A DNA stretch of 64,000 bases. Origin: Luteipulveratus flavus (GTDB lineage Bacteria; Actinomycetota; Actinomycetes; Actinomycetales; Dermatophilaceae). A model generated the notes under the pieces. The model did not search any database. It had not been told where the DNA came from and worked only from the letters and a program-made list of their open reading frames with translations. Each line of letters starts with the position of its first letter. Position 1 is the stretch's first letter. The stretch covers positions 1-64,000 of the forward strand of contig NZ_JAROAV010000021.1 in NCBI RefSeq assembly GCF_029439465.1, given 5' to 3'. Positions 1-7,790 of this stretch are shown here, one piece after another. Both the position numbers and the translations under genes were made by a program.

Positions 1-1
1 G

Positions 2-157
2 ATCGAGGGCACCGGTGCGGTCGACGGCTCCACTGCCGTCGTCCGGCTCCGGGACAACGTCCGTCCGCCGCTGCTCGGAGGTCTCCTGTCCTTCATGGAC
101 CCCGACATCTCGATCACCGTCGAGTCCCGCGCCCGCGCCGACGTCGGCACGCCCTAG
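2..157 (+). CDS. C-terminal end of a gene cut by the window edge; possibly TadE/TadG-like
   Basis: An open frame enters from the left edge and ends at a TAG at 155-157, giving 51 residues. The tail is a short hydrophobic stretch followed by a beta-strand-like segment ending SRARADVGTP. This layout recalls the C-termini of TadE/TadG-type pilus-assembly minor proteins of actinobacteria, but the fragment is too short to be sure. No start or promoter is visible, and the next feature is a degraded gene on the same strand. The function call is a weak inference; the reading frame itself is clear. Confidence 0.35.
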   Translation: MEGTGAVDGSTAVVRLRDNVRPPLLGGLLSFMDPDISITVESRARADVGTP

Positions 158-184
158 CTGCGCCGACACGACTACGTGAGCCGT

Positions 185-325
185 CCGCGGTCGGTGGAGG
201 ACGCCGTCGCGTCGGTGTCCTCGAGCGGCCGGATCCAGCGGCTGATACTGACCGTGCAGGGCACGCTCGACACCCTCGTGCCGCCTGCGACGGACGCGGA
301 CGTGGACGACCGCCTCGTCGACCAG
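185..325 (+). pseudogene. Remnant of an alpha/beta-hydrolase (tannase / 3HB-depolymerase-like) C-terminus
   Basis: A short stretch in the frame that opens at 176 reads ILTVQGTLDTLVPPATDADV and continues into RLVDQAGAGDL. This matches the C-terminal pattern I know from secreted tannase/feruloyl-esterase-like hydrolases (HGTLDxLVPxxTDxxVY, then a GGTH histidine region). Here the downstream histidine region is missing and the frame collapses into arginine-rich shadow sequence by about 330. The catalytic serine domain is absent upstream. I read it as a decayed gene fragment between the truncated gene and prfB. It could also be chance similarity over about 45 residues. Confidence 0.4.
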
Positions 326-434
326 GCGGGCGCCGGCGACCTGCCCGGCCGGCGGCGACCTCGTCAACAGCTGCGAGCTGTAGCCGTCGTCCGCGTTCGG
401 GACCAGGCGCGCCGACCGCGTAGGCTGACTCCTC

Positions 435-1553
435 GTGGCTGTCGACTTCCCCGCTGATATCAAGGCCCTGCGCACGACGATGGACTCCGTGCGCGAGGTC
501 ACCGACCTGGACTCCCTGCGTGTCCAGATCACCGACCTGGAGTCTCAGTCCGCCGCACCCGACCTGTGGGACGACGTCGAGAAGGCCCAGCAGGTCACCT
601 CCACGCTGTCGCGCGCGAAGGCCGAGCTGGACCGCGTCGAGACCATGGACAGCCGCATCGACGACCTGGAGACCCTCGTCGAGATGGGCACCGAGGAGAA
701 CGACGCCGAGACCCTGCAGGAGGCCGAGCGCGAGCTGACCTCGGTCCAGAAGGCGGTCGGCGAGCTCGAGGTCCGCACCCTGCTCAACGGCGAGTACGAC
801 CAGCGCGAGGCCGTCGTGACCATCCGCGCCGGCGCCGGCGGTGTCGACGCCGCGGACTTCGCCGAGATGCTCATGCGCATGTACCTGCGCTGGGCCGAGC
901 GCCACGGGTACCCCACCAAGGTCATGGACACCTCGTACGCGGAGGAGGCCGGCCTCAAGAGCGCGACGTTCGAGGTCAACGTGCCGTACGCGTACGGCAA
1001 CCTCGGCGTCGAGGCCGGCACCCACCGGCTGGTCCGGATCAGCCCGTTCGACAACCAGGGCCGCCGGCAGACCTCGTTCGCCGCGGTCGAGGTCGTCCCC
1101 CTGATCGAGACCACCGACGCGATCGAGATCCCCGAGAACGAGCTCAAGATCGACGTCTTCCGCTCCTCCGGCCCAGGTGGCCAGTCGGTCAACACGACCG
1201 ACTCCGCCGTGCGCATGACGCACATCCCGACCGGCACGGTCGTCTCGATGCAGAACGAGAAGTCCCAGATCCAGAACCGCGCCGCCGCGCTGCGCGTCAT
1301 GCAGTCCCGCCTGCTGCTGCTGAAGAAGCAGGAGGAGGACGCCAAGAAGAAGGAGCTGGCCGGCGACGTCAAGGCCAGCTGGGGCGACCAGATGCGCTCC
1401 TACGTGCTGCACCCGTACCAGATGGTGAAGGACCTGCGCACCGAGCACGAGGTCGGCAAGACCGACGCGGTCTTCGACGGCGACATCGACGACTTCATGG
1501 AGGCCGGCATCCGCTGGAAGCGCTCCCAGGACCGCGACAACGCGTCGGACTGA
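435..1553 (+). CDS. prfB: Peptide chain release factor 2 (RF2)
   Basis: Class I release factor of 372 residues that terminates translation at UGA and UAA. The RF2 tripeptide SPF, which reads the second and third stop-codon bases, is at residues 203-205. The peptidyl-tRNA hydrolysis motif GGQ is at 248-250, inside the conserved [10 protein letters not shown] context. Length is typical. The frame is continuous from the GTG at 435 with no internal UGA. The autoregulatory +1 frameshift known from E. coli prfB is therefore absent. The gene stands alone: the next gene starts 125 bp downstream and encodes an exported protein. Confidence 0.97.
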   Translation: MAVDFPADIKALRTTMDSVREVTDLDSLRVQITDLESQSAAPDLWDDVEKAQQVTSTLSRAKAELDRVETMDSRIDDLETLVEMGTEENDAETLQEAERELTSVQKAVGELEVRTLLNGEYDQREAVVTIRAGAGGVDAADFAEMLMRMYLRWAERHGYPTKVMDTSYAEEAGLKSATFEVNVPYAYGNLGVEAGTHRLVRISPFDNQGRRQTSFAAVEVVPLIETTDAIEIPENELKIDVFRSSGPGGQSVNTTDSAVRMTHIPTGTVVSMQNEKSQIQNRAAALRVMQSRLLLLKKQEEDAKKKELAGDVKASWGDQMRSYVLHPYQMVKDLRTEHEVGKTDAVFDGDIDDFMEAGIRWKRSQDRDNASD

Positions 1554-1678
1554 TACCTCCGACCAAGGCGGAGACGTCTGGACGCAGAACCCGACGAGGT
1601 CCGACTGGTTCGAGCGCGCACGTCGCTCCACCATGGTCTGTACGCGACGGGGGTCGCGATCAGATCACAGGGGGAATC

Positions 1679-2767
1679 ATGTCGAGAGCGAGAACTCGTA
1701 CGACACTGGCCGCCGCAGCGGCCGCACTCGTCTGCACCGCAGGCGTTTTCGCCGCCACCGCAGCCGATGCCGCGGGAACGGCAACGGGGACGAGCATCGT
1801 GCCGCCGCCCGGCGCACCGACGGCGTACGGCTACACCGCGCTGATCCGCCACGGCTCGGCGGCGGACGACCACCAGGGCCAGCTCGTCCTGCGTGCGCCC
1901 GACGGTCGGTTCAGCACGATCGGCGCGGTGCCCGACTTCGTAGGCGTCGAGGACGTCAGCACCAACGCGCGCACCGTCGTGATCGCCGACAACAGTGGCG
2001 CTCCGGGGAGTCTCGCCCTGAGCATCTGGGACACCGAGAGCAGGAAGCCGACGACCCTGAAGGTCGCGAGCGGAGCCCAGGCCCGGCTCGTCAAGGACGG
2101 CATCGTCGTGTCCCGCTACGGGAAGTCGGCCCAGCTGTACTCGCGGGCCGGAACCCTCTTGCGGACGTACACCGCGACGACGGGTTCGACCCTGTCCGCC
2201 TCCGCCGACGGCACCCGCATCATGGGAGAGGACTCCTCGCGCCGCGTCGTCGTCCTCGACGTGGCCACCGGAGCGATGCTCCGCGCCGTGCCCGTGCCGA
2301 GCGGGATGGCGGGGTGTCAGCCGTCGTACCACTTCGACAGCAGCTCGTTCACCATGGACTGCTACAAGCGGGTCGACGTGGCGCCACAAACCGTCAGTGC
2401 GTACCGCACCGGCTACACCGCAGCCGTCGCCACCACCCGGCTGATGTCGTTCGACGGCGGGGGCAACGTGCGCAAGGTGGACGGCGGGATGCTGATCTTC
2501 GACAAGGGCGCCGGCTCGCCGTGCCCGGAGCCCTACGTGCTCGACATCGCCGGGGTGGGTCTGCCGCTGAAGTTCGGTGACTACTCGTGGGCGACGGCCG
2601 GCGCGTACGGACGAGTGGTCGACCTCGGCTCGTTCAGCGGCTGCGGTGACGTGACCGGCGCGCTCGTGCGGCGGGACATCGCCAGCGGCGCCGAGACTCG
2701 GATCGCCGGTCGCGGCACGGCGATCGGCGGGTTCGTGACGGCCGCGAAGACGGTCGACGGCACCTGA
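1679..2767 (+). CDS. Secreted protein of unknown function with Sec signal peptide
   Basis: A 362-residue protein starting at the ATG behind a GGGGGA ribosome site. Residues 1-32 are a signal peptide: Arg-rich n-region, poly-Ala/Val core, ATAADAAG cleavage region. There is no twin-arginine pair, so Sec export is expected. The mature part has repeated short strand-like units such as LSIWDTESRKP and VVVLDVATGA, spaced as in beta-propeller surface proteins, and several cysteines in the C-terminal third. I do not recognise a named family. A strong hairpin shared with the convergent lipoprotein gene follows the stop. Confidence 0.75.
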   Translation: MSRARTRTTLAAAAAALVCTAGVFAATAADAAGTATGTSIVPPPGAPTAYGYTALIRHGSAADDHQGQLVLRAPDGRFSTIGAVPDFVGVEDVSTNARTVVIADNSGAPGSLALSIWDTESRKPTTLKVASGAQARLVKDGIVVSRYGKSAQLYSRAGTLLRTYTATTGSTLSASADGTRIMGEDSSRRVVVLDVATGAMLRAVPVPSGMAGCQPSYHFDSSSFTMDCYKRVDVAPQTVSAYRTGYTAAVATTRLMSFDGGGNVRKVDGGMLIFDKGAGSPCPEPYVLDIAGVGLPLKFGDYSWATAGAYGRVVDLGSFSGCGDVTGALVRRDIASGAETRIAGRGTAIGGFVTAAKTVDGT

Positions 2768-2785
2768 GTCGAGGGCGACGTCGCC

Positions 2786-2832
2786 CTCGAGGGGCCGGAC
2801 CACCGCTTCGTCCGGGTGGCCGGCCCCTCGAG
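2786..2832. terminator. Bidirectional hairpin terminator between convergent genes
   Basis: Two 13-base arms, CTCGAGGGGCCGG at 2786-2798 and its exact reverse complement at 2820-2832, flank a 21-base loop. It lies between the secreted-protein gene ending at 2767 and the lipoprotein gene ending at 2841, so it can serve both strands. There is no U-tract, which is usual for high-GC actinobacteria. Confidence 0.75.
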
Positions 2833-2840
2833 GACGTGCG

Positions 2841-3428
2841 TCAGGTGGCGGCCACGACCTCGACGGGCACACCAGGCGCCTGGTTCAGCACGTTGCCGAC
2901 GACCCGAGCCGTGTAGCGGCCCTGCGGCAGTCCGGGAGGTGCCCCATCGGCTTCGCAGCGTGGGGACCCCGCGGGGGTCGTGTCCTGCGTGCAGTGCGTG
3001 TAGGTCGTCAGGGCGGTGACCGGCATCCGCGTCTGGCCGGGCGCTATCCGCAACGGGCCGGACCCGCACTCGGCGGTGAAGGCCGGGGTGTTGTCGATGC
3101 CACGGCGCACGAGCTGGACGGCGTACTTCGGCGTGCAGCGTCCACCCGCCCCGGCACCCGACCACAGCTCGACCGCGCGGCCCGTCGGGTTGTCGATGAC
3201 GATCGCAGCATTCACCGTGGCGCCGGCGCTGACCCTCGTCCGCGGCAGCTCGAGACGAACGCGAAGTCCTTCCGGGGTGCTCCCGGAGGGAGTCGTGATC
3301 ATCGACGAGGATTCGATCGGCGTCGGCGGCGCCGTCACCGGGCCGCCGGGATCACCGCTGCGAACCTCACCACAGCCGGCCATCACTCCCACTGCCACCG
3401 CCAGCGCGGCCACCCCTGTCGCTCTCAT
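2841..3428 (-). CDS. Putative lipoprotein of unknown function
   Basis: A 195-residue protein with a short signal peptide ending in VMAGCGE. The cysteine at position 19 suits lipidation, although the -3 residue is Met rather than Leu/Val/Ile. A Pro/Ser/Thr-rich linker of about 30 residues follows. Next comes a beta-rich region with four or more cysteines (GGRCTPKY, FTAECGS, THCTQD, SPRCEAD), probably a disulfide-stabilised immunoglobulin-like fold. The NPTGRAVELW phrase is typical of extracellular domains in actinobacterial envelope lipoproteins. No enzymatic motif is seen. It converges on the upstream secreted protein and shares its terminator. Confidence 0.7.
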   Translation of the reverse strand: MRATGVAALAVAVGVMAGCGEVRSGDPGGPVTAPPTPIESSSMITTPSGSTPEGLRVRLELPRTRVSAGATVNAAIVIDNPTGRAVELWSGAGAGGRCTPKYAVQLVRRGIDNTPAFTAECGSGPLRIAPGQTRMPVTALTTYTHCTQDTTPAGSPRCEADGAPPGLPQGRYTARVVGNVLNQAPGVPVEVVAAT

Positions 3429-3506
3429 GTCTCGAAGACGCCGCAGTGTGCTGTGACGTTGGTCACGATCGGGTACCGCTCTGGGCGCTCGCCGACGAGC
3501 GGGCCA

Positions 3507-4154
3507 CTAGGCCGACAGCCGCTCCGCCAGCACCGGGACGCCCGGGCCGTCCAGCCGCGGGAGAGCAGCCGAGCACCGCCCGGTCGCGAGCAGCAGCAGC
3601 GCGGCGGTGCTCCTGCTCACGACCGGGCCCGACCCCCGGGTCCAGGGCGCGTCGGTGGACCGCAGCGTCACTGCCCCCAACCGGCGACGGGCGTGGAACG
3701 GCCAGCCCATCGACCACACGCGCCGCAGGGCGATCTCGGCCGCCCGGGTCGGCATCGGGTGCTCCCGGCCGAGCGGAACGACCATGTCCTGGGCGTGCAC
3801 CAGGATGTCCAGCAGCGGCTCCACCGGCGTCACCATGGGTGCCGTACGCCGCGACCCGACCATGCGCCGCAGGGAAGCGGCGAGATCGGGCGCCGGCGCG
3901 CGGTGCCGTACGGCGGTGTCGTGGACCATCCGGTCGAAGCTGCCGCGAGCCCGTACGAGGTCACGCACGGCGGTCATCGGCGGCGTGTGCGCCAGGGTCA
4001 GGTGGGCGGCGACGTCGCGCACGGTCCACCCCGCGCACAGCGACGCCATGGCGAGCTCGTCGGAGGAGAAGTCGTCGATCAGGTCGGCCACCGCGCTGCG
4101 CTCGCGGTCGATCGTCTGCCACACCGCCGACAGCTGCGGCCCTTCAAGATGCAT
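3507..4154 (-). CDS. DinB-fold maleylpyruvate-isomerase-family (mycothiol-dependent type) protein
   Basis: 215 residues of the TIGR03083/maleylpyruvate-isomerase N-terminal family. This is a four-helix DinB bundle whose characterised members use mycothiol or bacillithiol as cofactor. The family signature L(C)AGWTVRDVAAHL around residues 40-55 carries a metal-binding His, and a second His lies in the DILVHAQDM segment. The start was placed at the ATG at 4154 because a GAGGAG site lies six bases upstream; the longer reading to 4190 has none. It is divergent from a MarR gene and shares a palindromic operator with it. The regulator therefore probably controls it, in a detoxification or thiol-conjugation role. 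The substrate is unknown. Confidence 0.8.
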   Translation of the reverse strand: MHLEGPQLSAVWQTIDRERSAVADLIDDFSSDELAMASLCAGWTVRDVAAHLTLAHTPPMTAVRDLVRARGSFDRMVHDTAVRHRAPAPDLAASLRRMVGSRRTAPMVTPVEPLLDILVHAQDMVVPLGREHPMPTRAAEIALRRVWSMGWPFHARRRLGAVTLRSTDAPWTRGSGPVVSRSTAALLLLATGRCSAALPRLDGPGVPVLAERLSA

Positions 4155-4188
4155 CTCGGCTCCTCGAATCAAGTACGATGCTCGAACC

Positions 4189-4204
4189 ATTCTCGTTCGA
4201 GAAT
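4189..4204. promoter_or_regulatory. Perfect palindrome, likely MarR operator
   Basis: ATTCTCGTTCGAGAAT is a perfect inverted repeat (7-base arms, 2-base spacer). It sits in the 75-bp divergent region between the DinB-family gene and the MarR gene. Size and placement fit a MarR dimer site controlling both promoters. This is inferred from position, not from a known motif. Confidence 0.6.
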
Positions 4205-4229
4205 CGAACCATCGTCAAGAGGAGGCGTG

Positions 4230-4673
4230 ATGGCCGACCCCGATGTCTCGCCGAACCTCGGGCTGCTCGCGTTCCTGGTCGCTCGGGACATGGAGACCCG
4301 GGTGATGGAGGGGCTCGCCAGCGCCGGGTACGACGACATCACGCTCGCGCAGAGCCGGGCCTTCCAGCGGGTCGGCCCCGACGGGACGCGTGTCACCGAC
4401 CTCGCCGAGCAAGCGCGCATCACCAAGCAGACGGCGGTCTTCCTGGTCAACCAGCTGGAGCGTGCGGGTTACGTCGAGCGTGTCGTCGACCCCACGGACG
4501 CCCGCGCCCGGCTGGTGCGGCTCGCCGTACGCGGCCGTGCGCTGGTCGAGGTGGCCAGGCGGCTCGAGGCCGAGGTCGAGCAGCGCTGGGCCGACCACCT
4601 GGGCGCTCGCGACACCGCGAGCCTGCGGCGGATCCTCACCTCGTTGCGCGAGATCACCGACCCGTACGCCTGA
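4230..4673 (+). CDS. MarR-family transcriptional regulator
   Basis: A 147-residue winged-helix regulator. The central region has the MarR layout: a DNA-recognition helix around VTDLAEQARITKQTAVFLVNQL (residues 52-73), then the wing around ERVVDPTDARARLVRL (residues 79-94). The two ends are helical for dimerisation. The start is the ATG four bases after GGAGG at 4221-4225; an in-frame GTG at 4227 is too close to that site. It is divergent from the DinB-family gene with a perfect palindrome between them, which suggests autoregulation and control of the neighbour. The ligand is unknown. Confidence 0.88.
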   Translation: MADPDVSPNLGLLAFLVARDMETRVMEGLASAGYDDITLAQSRAFQRVGPDGTRVTDLAEQARITKQTAVFLVNQLERAGYVERVVDPTDARARLVRLAVRGRALVEVARRLEAEVEQRWADHLGARDTASLRRILTSLREITDPYA

Positions 4674-4793
4674 GCGCGGCCGGGCCCTGGAAGCGTCGGC
4701 GTGGCATCCCCCGCGGGGAGTCGTGGACGCCTACCGTGAGGCACGCCGTTACCGCAGCCGTGCTGCACCGAAGGACGAGGTTGCTGTCCCCCG

Positions 4794-5513
4794 ATGATCC
4801 GTCTCGACGCCGTCACCATGCGCTACGACGAGCAGGGCGCCCCAGCCCTCGATGACGTGACCCTGCAGGTCGAGCGCGGTGAGTTCGGGTTCGTCGTCGG
4901 CGCGTCCGGGTCCGGCAAGTCCACCCTGATGCGGCTGGTCATTCACGAGAAGGTCGCCACTTCCGGCTCGGTGCTGGTCGCCGGGCAGGACCTGCGGGCG
5001 CTGCCCGAGCGGAAGGTCCCGGCGCTGCGGCGCGGCATCGGGGTGGTGTTCCAGGACTTCCGGCTGCTGGAGAACAAGACCGTCCACCAGAACGTCGCGT
5101 TCGTGCTGCAGGTCCTGGGCAAGCGCCGCCACCACATCAAGCAGATGGTCCCCGAGACGCTCGACCTGGTCGGGCTGGACGGCAAGGGCGACCGGATGCC
5201 GCACGAGCTCTCCGGCGGTGAGCAGCAGCGCGTCGCGATCGCCCGCGCGGTCGTGAAGAAGCCGGCGATCCTGCTGGCGGACGAGCCGACCGGCAACCTC
5301 GACCCGGAGACCAGCGCCGAGATCGTCCGGCTGCTGGAGCGGATCAACAAGACCGGCACGACGGTCCTCGTCGCGACCCACGACCACAGCATCGTGGACC
5401 GGCTGCAGCGCCGCGTCATCGAGCTGGAGAACGGCAAGCTCGTCCGCGACGAGGCCGTCGGCGGCTATGGCGCCCGTACGAGCCGTGTCACCACGACCGG
5501 AGGCGTCGACTGA
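4794..5513 (+). CDS. ftsE: Cell-division ABC transporter ATP-binding protein FtsE
   Basis: The 239-residue ATPase of the FtsEX complex, which transmits ATP hydrolysis across the membrane to activate septal peptidoglycan hydrolases. Walker [10 protein letters not shown] is at residues 36-44, the Q-loop VFQDFR around 86-91, the ABC signature LSGGEQQ at 139-145 and Walker B ILLADEP at 159-165. The stop overlaps the start of ftsX (TGATG), as expected for translational coupling. An M23 endopeptidase follows ftsX and is its probable target. Confidence 0.97.
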   Translation: MIRLDAVTMRYDEQGAPALDDVTLQVERGEFGFVVGASGSGKSTLMRLVIHEKVATSGSVLVAGQDLRALPERKVPALRRGIGVVFQDFRLLENKTVHQNVAFVLQVLGKRRHHIKQMVPETLDLVGLDGKGDRMPHELSGGEQQRVAIARAVVKKPAILLADEPTGNLDPETSAEIVRLLERINKTGTTVLVATHDHSIVDRLQRRVIELENGKLVRDEAVGGYGARTSRVTTTGGVD

Positions 5514-6433
5514 TGCGCCTGCAGTTCATGCTCAGCGAGATCGTGCACGGTCTGCGACGCAACGTCGCGATGGTCGTCTCGGTCGTCCTGGTGTCGATGG
5601 TCTCGCTGTTCTTCCTCGGCTCCGGCCTGCTTGCGCACCGACAGGTCGACACCGCCAAGGGCTACTGGTACGACAAGGTCCAGGTCTCGATCTTCCTGTG
5701 CACCGCCCAGTCGACCGACGCGCCGTCCTGCGCCGACGGTGCCGTCTCGGCCGGTCAGCGCGACCAGATCCGCAGCGACCTGGCGAGCCTGGAGCCGCTG
5801 GTCGACCGGATCTACTACGAGTCCTCCGACCAGGCGTACACCCGCTTCCAGGACCAGTTCCGCAACAGCCCCTACCTCGGCAGCGTCGACCGCGCGGCCA
5901 TGCCGGAGTCGTTCCGGGTCAAGCTGTCCGACCCCACCCGGTTCGGGGAGATCGTCTCGGCCTTCGACGGCGCACCCGGCGTGGAGGCCGTCAGCGACCA
6001 GCGCAAGGTGCTGGACACCTTCTTCAACCTGCTCAACGTCCTGTCGATCGGCTCGGTCGCGCTGGCGGTCGTGATGCTCGTCTGCTCGATCCTGCTGATC
6101 ACCACCACCATCCGGCAGGTCGCGTTCAGCCGCCGGAGGCAGGTCGGGATCATGCGCCTGGTCGGCGCGTCCGCCACCGTCATCCACCTGCCGTTCGTGG
6201 TCGAGACGGTCATCGCCACGATGATCGGCGCGGTCCTGGCCATCGGGCTGCTGTGGGCGATGGTCCACTACGGGGTCTCCGGCCTGCTGGAGAACGGCTC
6301 GGGCGGCGGTGGCCTCATCAGCCTGGTCGGCGAGGCGGACGTCTGGGCGATCGCCCCCTGGCTTCTCGTCGGCGCGTTCGTGCTGGCGGTCGTCACCTCC
6401 TTCGTCACCCTCCGTCGGTACCTGCGGGTCTAG
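5513..6433 (+). CDS. ftsX: Cell-division protein FtsX, permease-like subunit
   Basis: A 306-residue membrane partner of FtsE. The cytoplasmic N-terminus is followed by TM1 at about residues 20-42. An extracellular domain runs to about residue 170 and contains a cysteine pair (FLCTAQ, APSCAD). Three more helices follow near 180-205, 225-255 and 280-300, with the MacB/FtsX-type RRRQVGIMRLVGA loop after TM2. The extracellular domain is the part that contacts coiled-coil hydrolases in studied systems. The start overlaps the ftsE stop, and the M23 gene begins 11 bp after the ftsX stop, making a three-gene division operon. Confidence 0.96.
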   Translation: MRLQFMLSEIVHGLRRNVAMVVSVVLVSMVSLFFLGSGLLAHRQVDTAKGYWYDKVQVSIFLCTAQSTDAPSCADGAVSAGQRDQIRSDLASLEPLVDRIYYESSDQAYTRFQDQFRNSPYLGSVDRAAMPESFRVKLSDPTRFGEIVSAFDGAPGVEAVSDQRKVLDTFFNLLNVLSIGSVALAVVMLVCSILLITTTIRQVAFSRRRQVGIMRLVGASATVIHLPFVVETVIATMIGAVLAIGLLWAMVHYGVSGLLENGSGGGGLISLVGEADVWAIAPWLLVGAFVLAVVTSFVTLRRYLRV

Positions 6434-6444
6434 GGCGGCACGCG

Positions 6445-7722
6445 ATGAGCACCACGGTCCGGTCCACACCCGCGCGGGTACGTCGCGTGGTCGCCGTGGT
6501 GCTCGCCGTCGGGATCCTGCTCGGCCTGTGCGGGTCGGCGGTCGCCGACGACCCGGGGGACCGCAAGAAGAAGGTCGACAGCCAGATCAGCTCCTCCCAG
6601 CGCGACCTCGACGCGGTGTCGGCGGATCTGACCACGGCGCTGGCCACCCTGAACTCGACCAACCGCAAGGTCGGCGTCGCCCGCACGGCCCTGACCACGG
6701 CGGAGTCGGACCTGCGAGCCGCCAACCGCTACAACGTCGCGATCGGTGGCAAGCTCCGGGTCGCCCAGGCCGACGAGGCGAAGAACACCAGGGCTCTCGG
6801 TGCGAACACCCGCGCCCAGGGCCGTACGAAGGCGCTCGTCGGCGGCCTCGCGCGACAGACGTACATGCAGGGCGGCATGGGCGGGCTGGAGCTGACCCTG
6901 CAGGTGCTCTCCTCCGATCAGGGCGACGTCACCGACGACCTCTCGCTGGCCGACATCGTGCTGCGGCGGCAGAGCGGGGTCCTGCACCGGTTGTCCGGCG
7001 AGCAGGCGGTGGGCAGGGCGACCGGCAACCGGCTGGCCGCCGTCCGCCGCAGCATCATCACGCTGAAGGGGCAGGCGGCCGCGGGCGTGACGCGAGCGAC
7101 GACGGCCCGCAACAAGGCCGCGAACGCCAAGCGCGCCCTCGAGGGGTTGCAGCGCGCCCAGACCGCAGCCGCCGGCAACCTCAAGAAGAAGAAGGACAAG
7201 GAGCTCGCCGACCTGCGCTGGCTGAAGGGGGAGTCCAGCCGGCTGCAGAAGCTCCTCGACGCCCGGGCCGCCGCGCGGGCCAAGAGCTCGCGCGCGGCGG
7301 CGCCCGCCCGGCCGGGCAGCGACGGCCACTTCCTCCAGGGCCCCCGACCGCGCAGCCAGATCCTGTCGCCGTTCGGCTACCGGCTGCACCCGATCCTGCG
7401 GGTCTGGATGCTGCACGCGGGAGTCGACTTCGGCTTCGGCTGCGGAGCCCCGGTGTACGCCGCCGCAGCAGGCGACGTCGTCGAGGCGGGCTACAACGGC
7501 GTGGCCGGCAACAACATCGTCATCGACCACGGTCGCGTCGGCAGCGTGAACGTCGCCTCCCAGTACGAGCACCTCAGCGCGTTCGCGGTCCGCGGCGGTC
7601 ACGTCGCCAAGGGCCAGCTCATCGGGCGCGTCGGCGCGACCGGACGCGCCACCGGTTGCCACCTGCACTTCGCGGTGCTCTCCAACGGCCGGTACGTCGA
7701 TCCGGCGCGCTGGATCGGCTGA
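6445..7722 (+). CDS. Coiled-coil M23-family peptidoglycan endopeptidase (EnvC-like)
   Basis: 425 residues: a signal peptide (about 1-33, ending GSAVADD), a long coiled coil (about 38-270), an Ala/Arg linker and a LytM/M23 domain (about 305-425). The zinc site appears intact, with HAGVD giving His324 and Asp328 and HLHF giving His408; FGYRLHP at 310-316 opens the domain. The EnvC-type layout and position directly behind ftsEX suggest an FtsEX-activated hydrolase for daughter-cell separation, with the coiled coil contacting FtsX. Mycobacteria use an NlpC/P60 enzyme (RipC) in this role, so the protease class differs there. Confidence 0.92.
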   Translation: MSTTVRSTPARVRRVVAVVLAVGILLGLCGSAVADDPGDRKKKVDSQISSSQRDLDAVSADLTTALATLNSTNRKVGVARTALTTAESDLRAANRYNVAIGGKLRVAQADEAKNTRALGANTRAQGRTKALVGGLARQTYMQGGMGGLELTLQVLSSDQGDVTDDLSLADIVLRRQSGVLHRLSGEQAVGRATGNRLAAVRRSIITLKGQAAAGVTRATTARNKAANAKRALEGLQRAQTAAAGNLKKKKDKELADLRWLKGESSRLQKLLDARAAARAKSSRAAAPARPGSDGHFLQGPRPRSQILSPFGYRLHPILRVWMLHAGVDFGFGCGAPVYAAAAGDVVEAGYNGVAGNNIVIDHGRVGSVNVASQYEHLSAFAVRGGHVAKGQLIGRVGATGRATGCHLHFAVLSNGRYVDPARWIG

Positions 7723-7790
7723 GCCCGAGCCTGCGGCGCAGCGGTATCGTCCTGTGCTGACCTTCGGGCGAGAGCACGCTGTCGTATGAG

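Noticed and set aside
435-520. Programmed +1 frameshift in prfB as in E. coli
   Set aside because: The frame is open from the GTG start to the end with no internal UGA, so no frameshift is needed.
4181-4199. SOS box at TCGAAC...GTTCGA near the MarR gene
   Set aside because: The arms are separated by 7 bases instead of 4. The perfect MarR-type palindrome explains the symmetry better.
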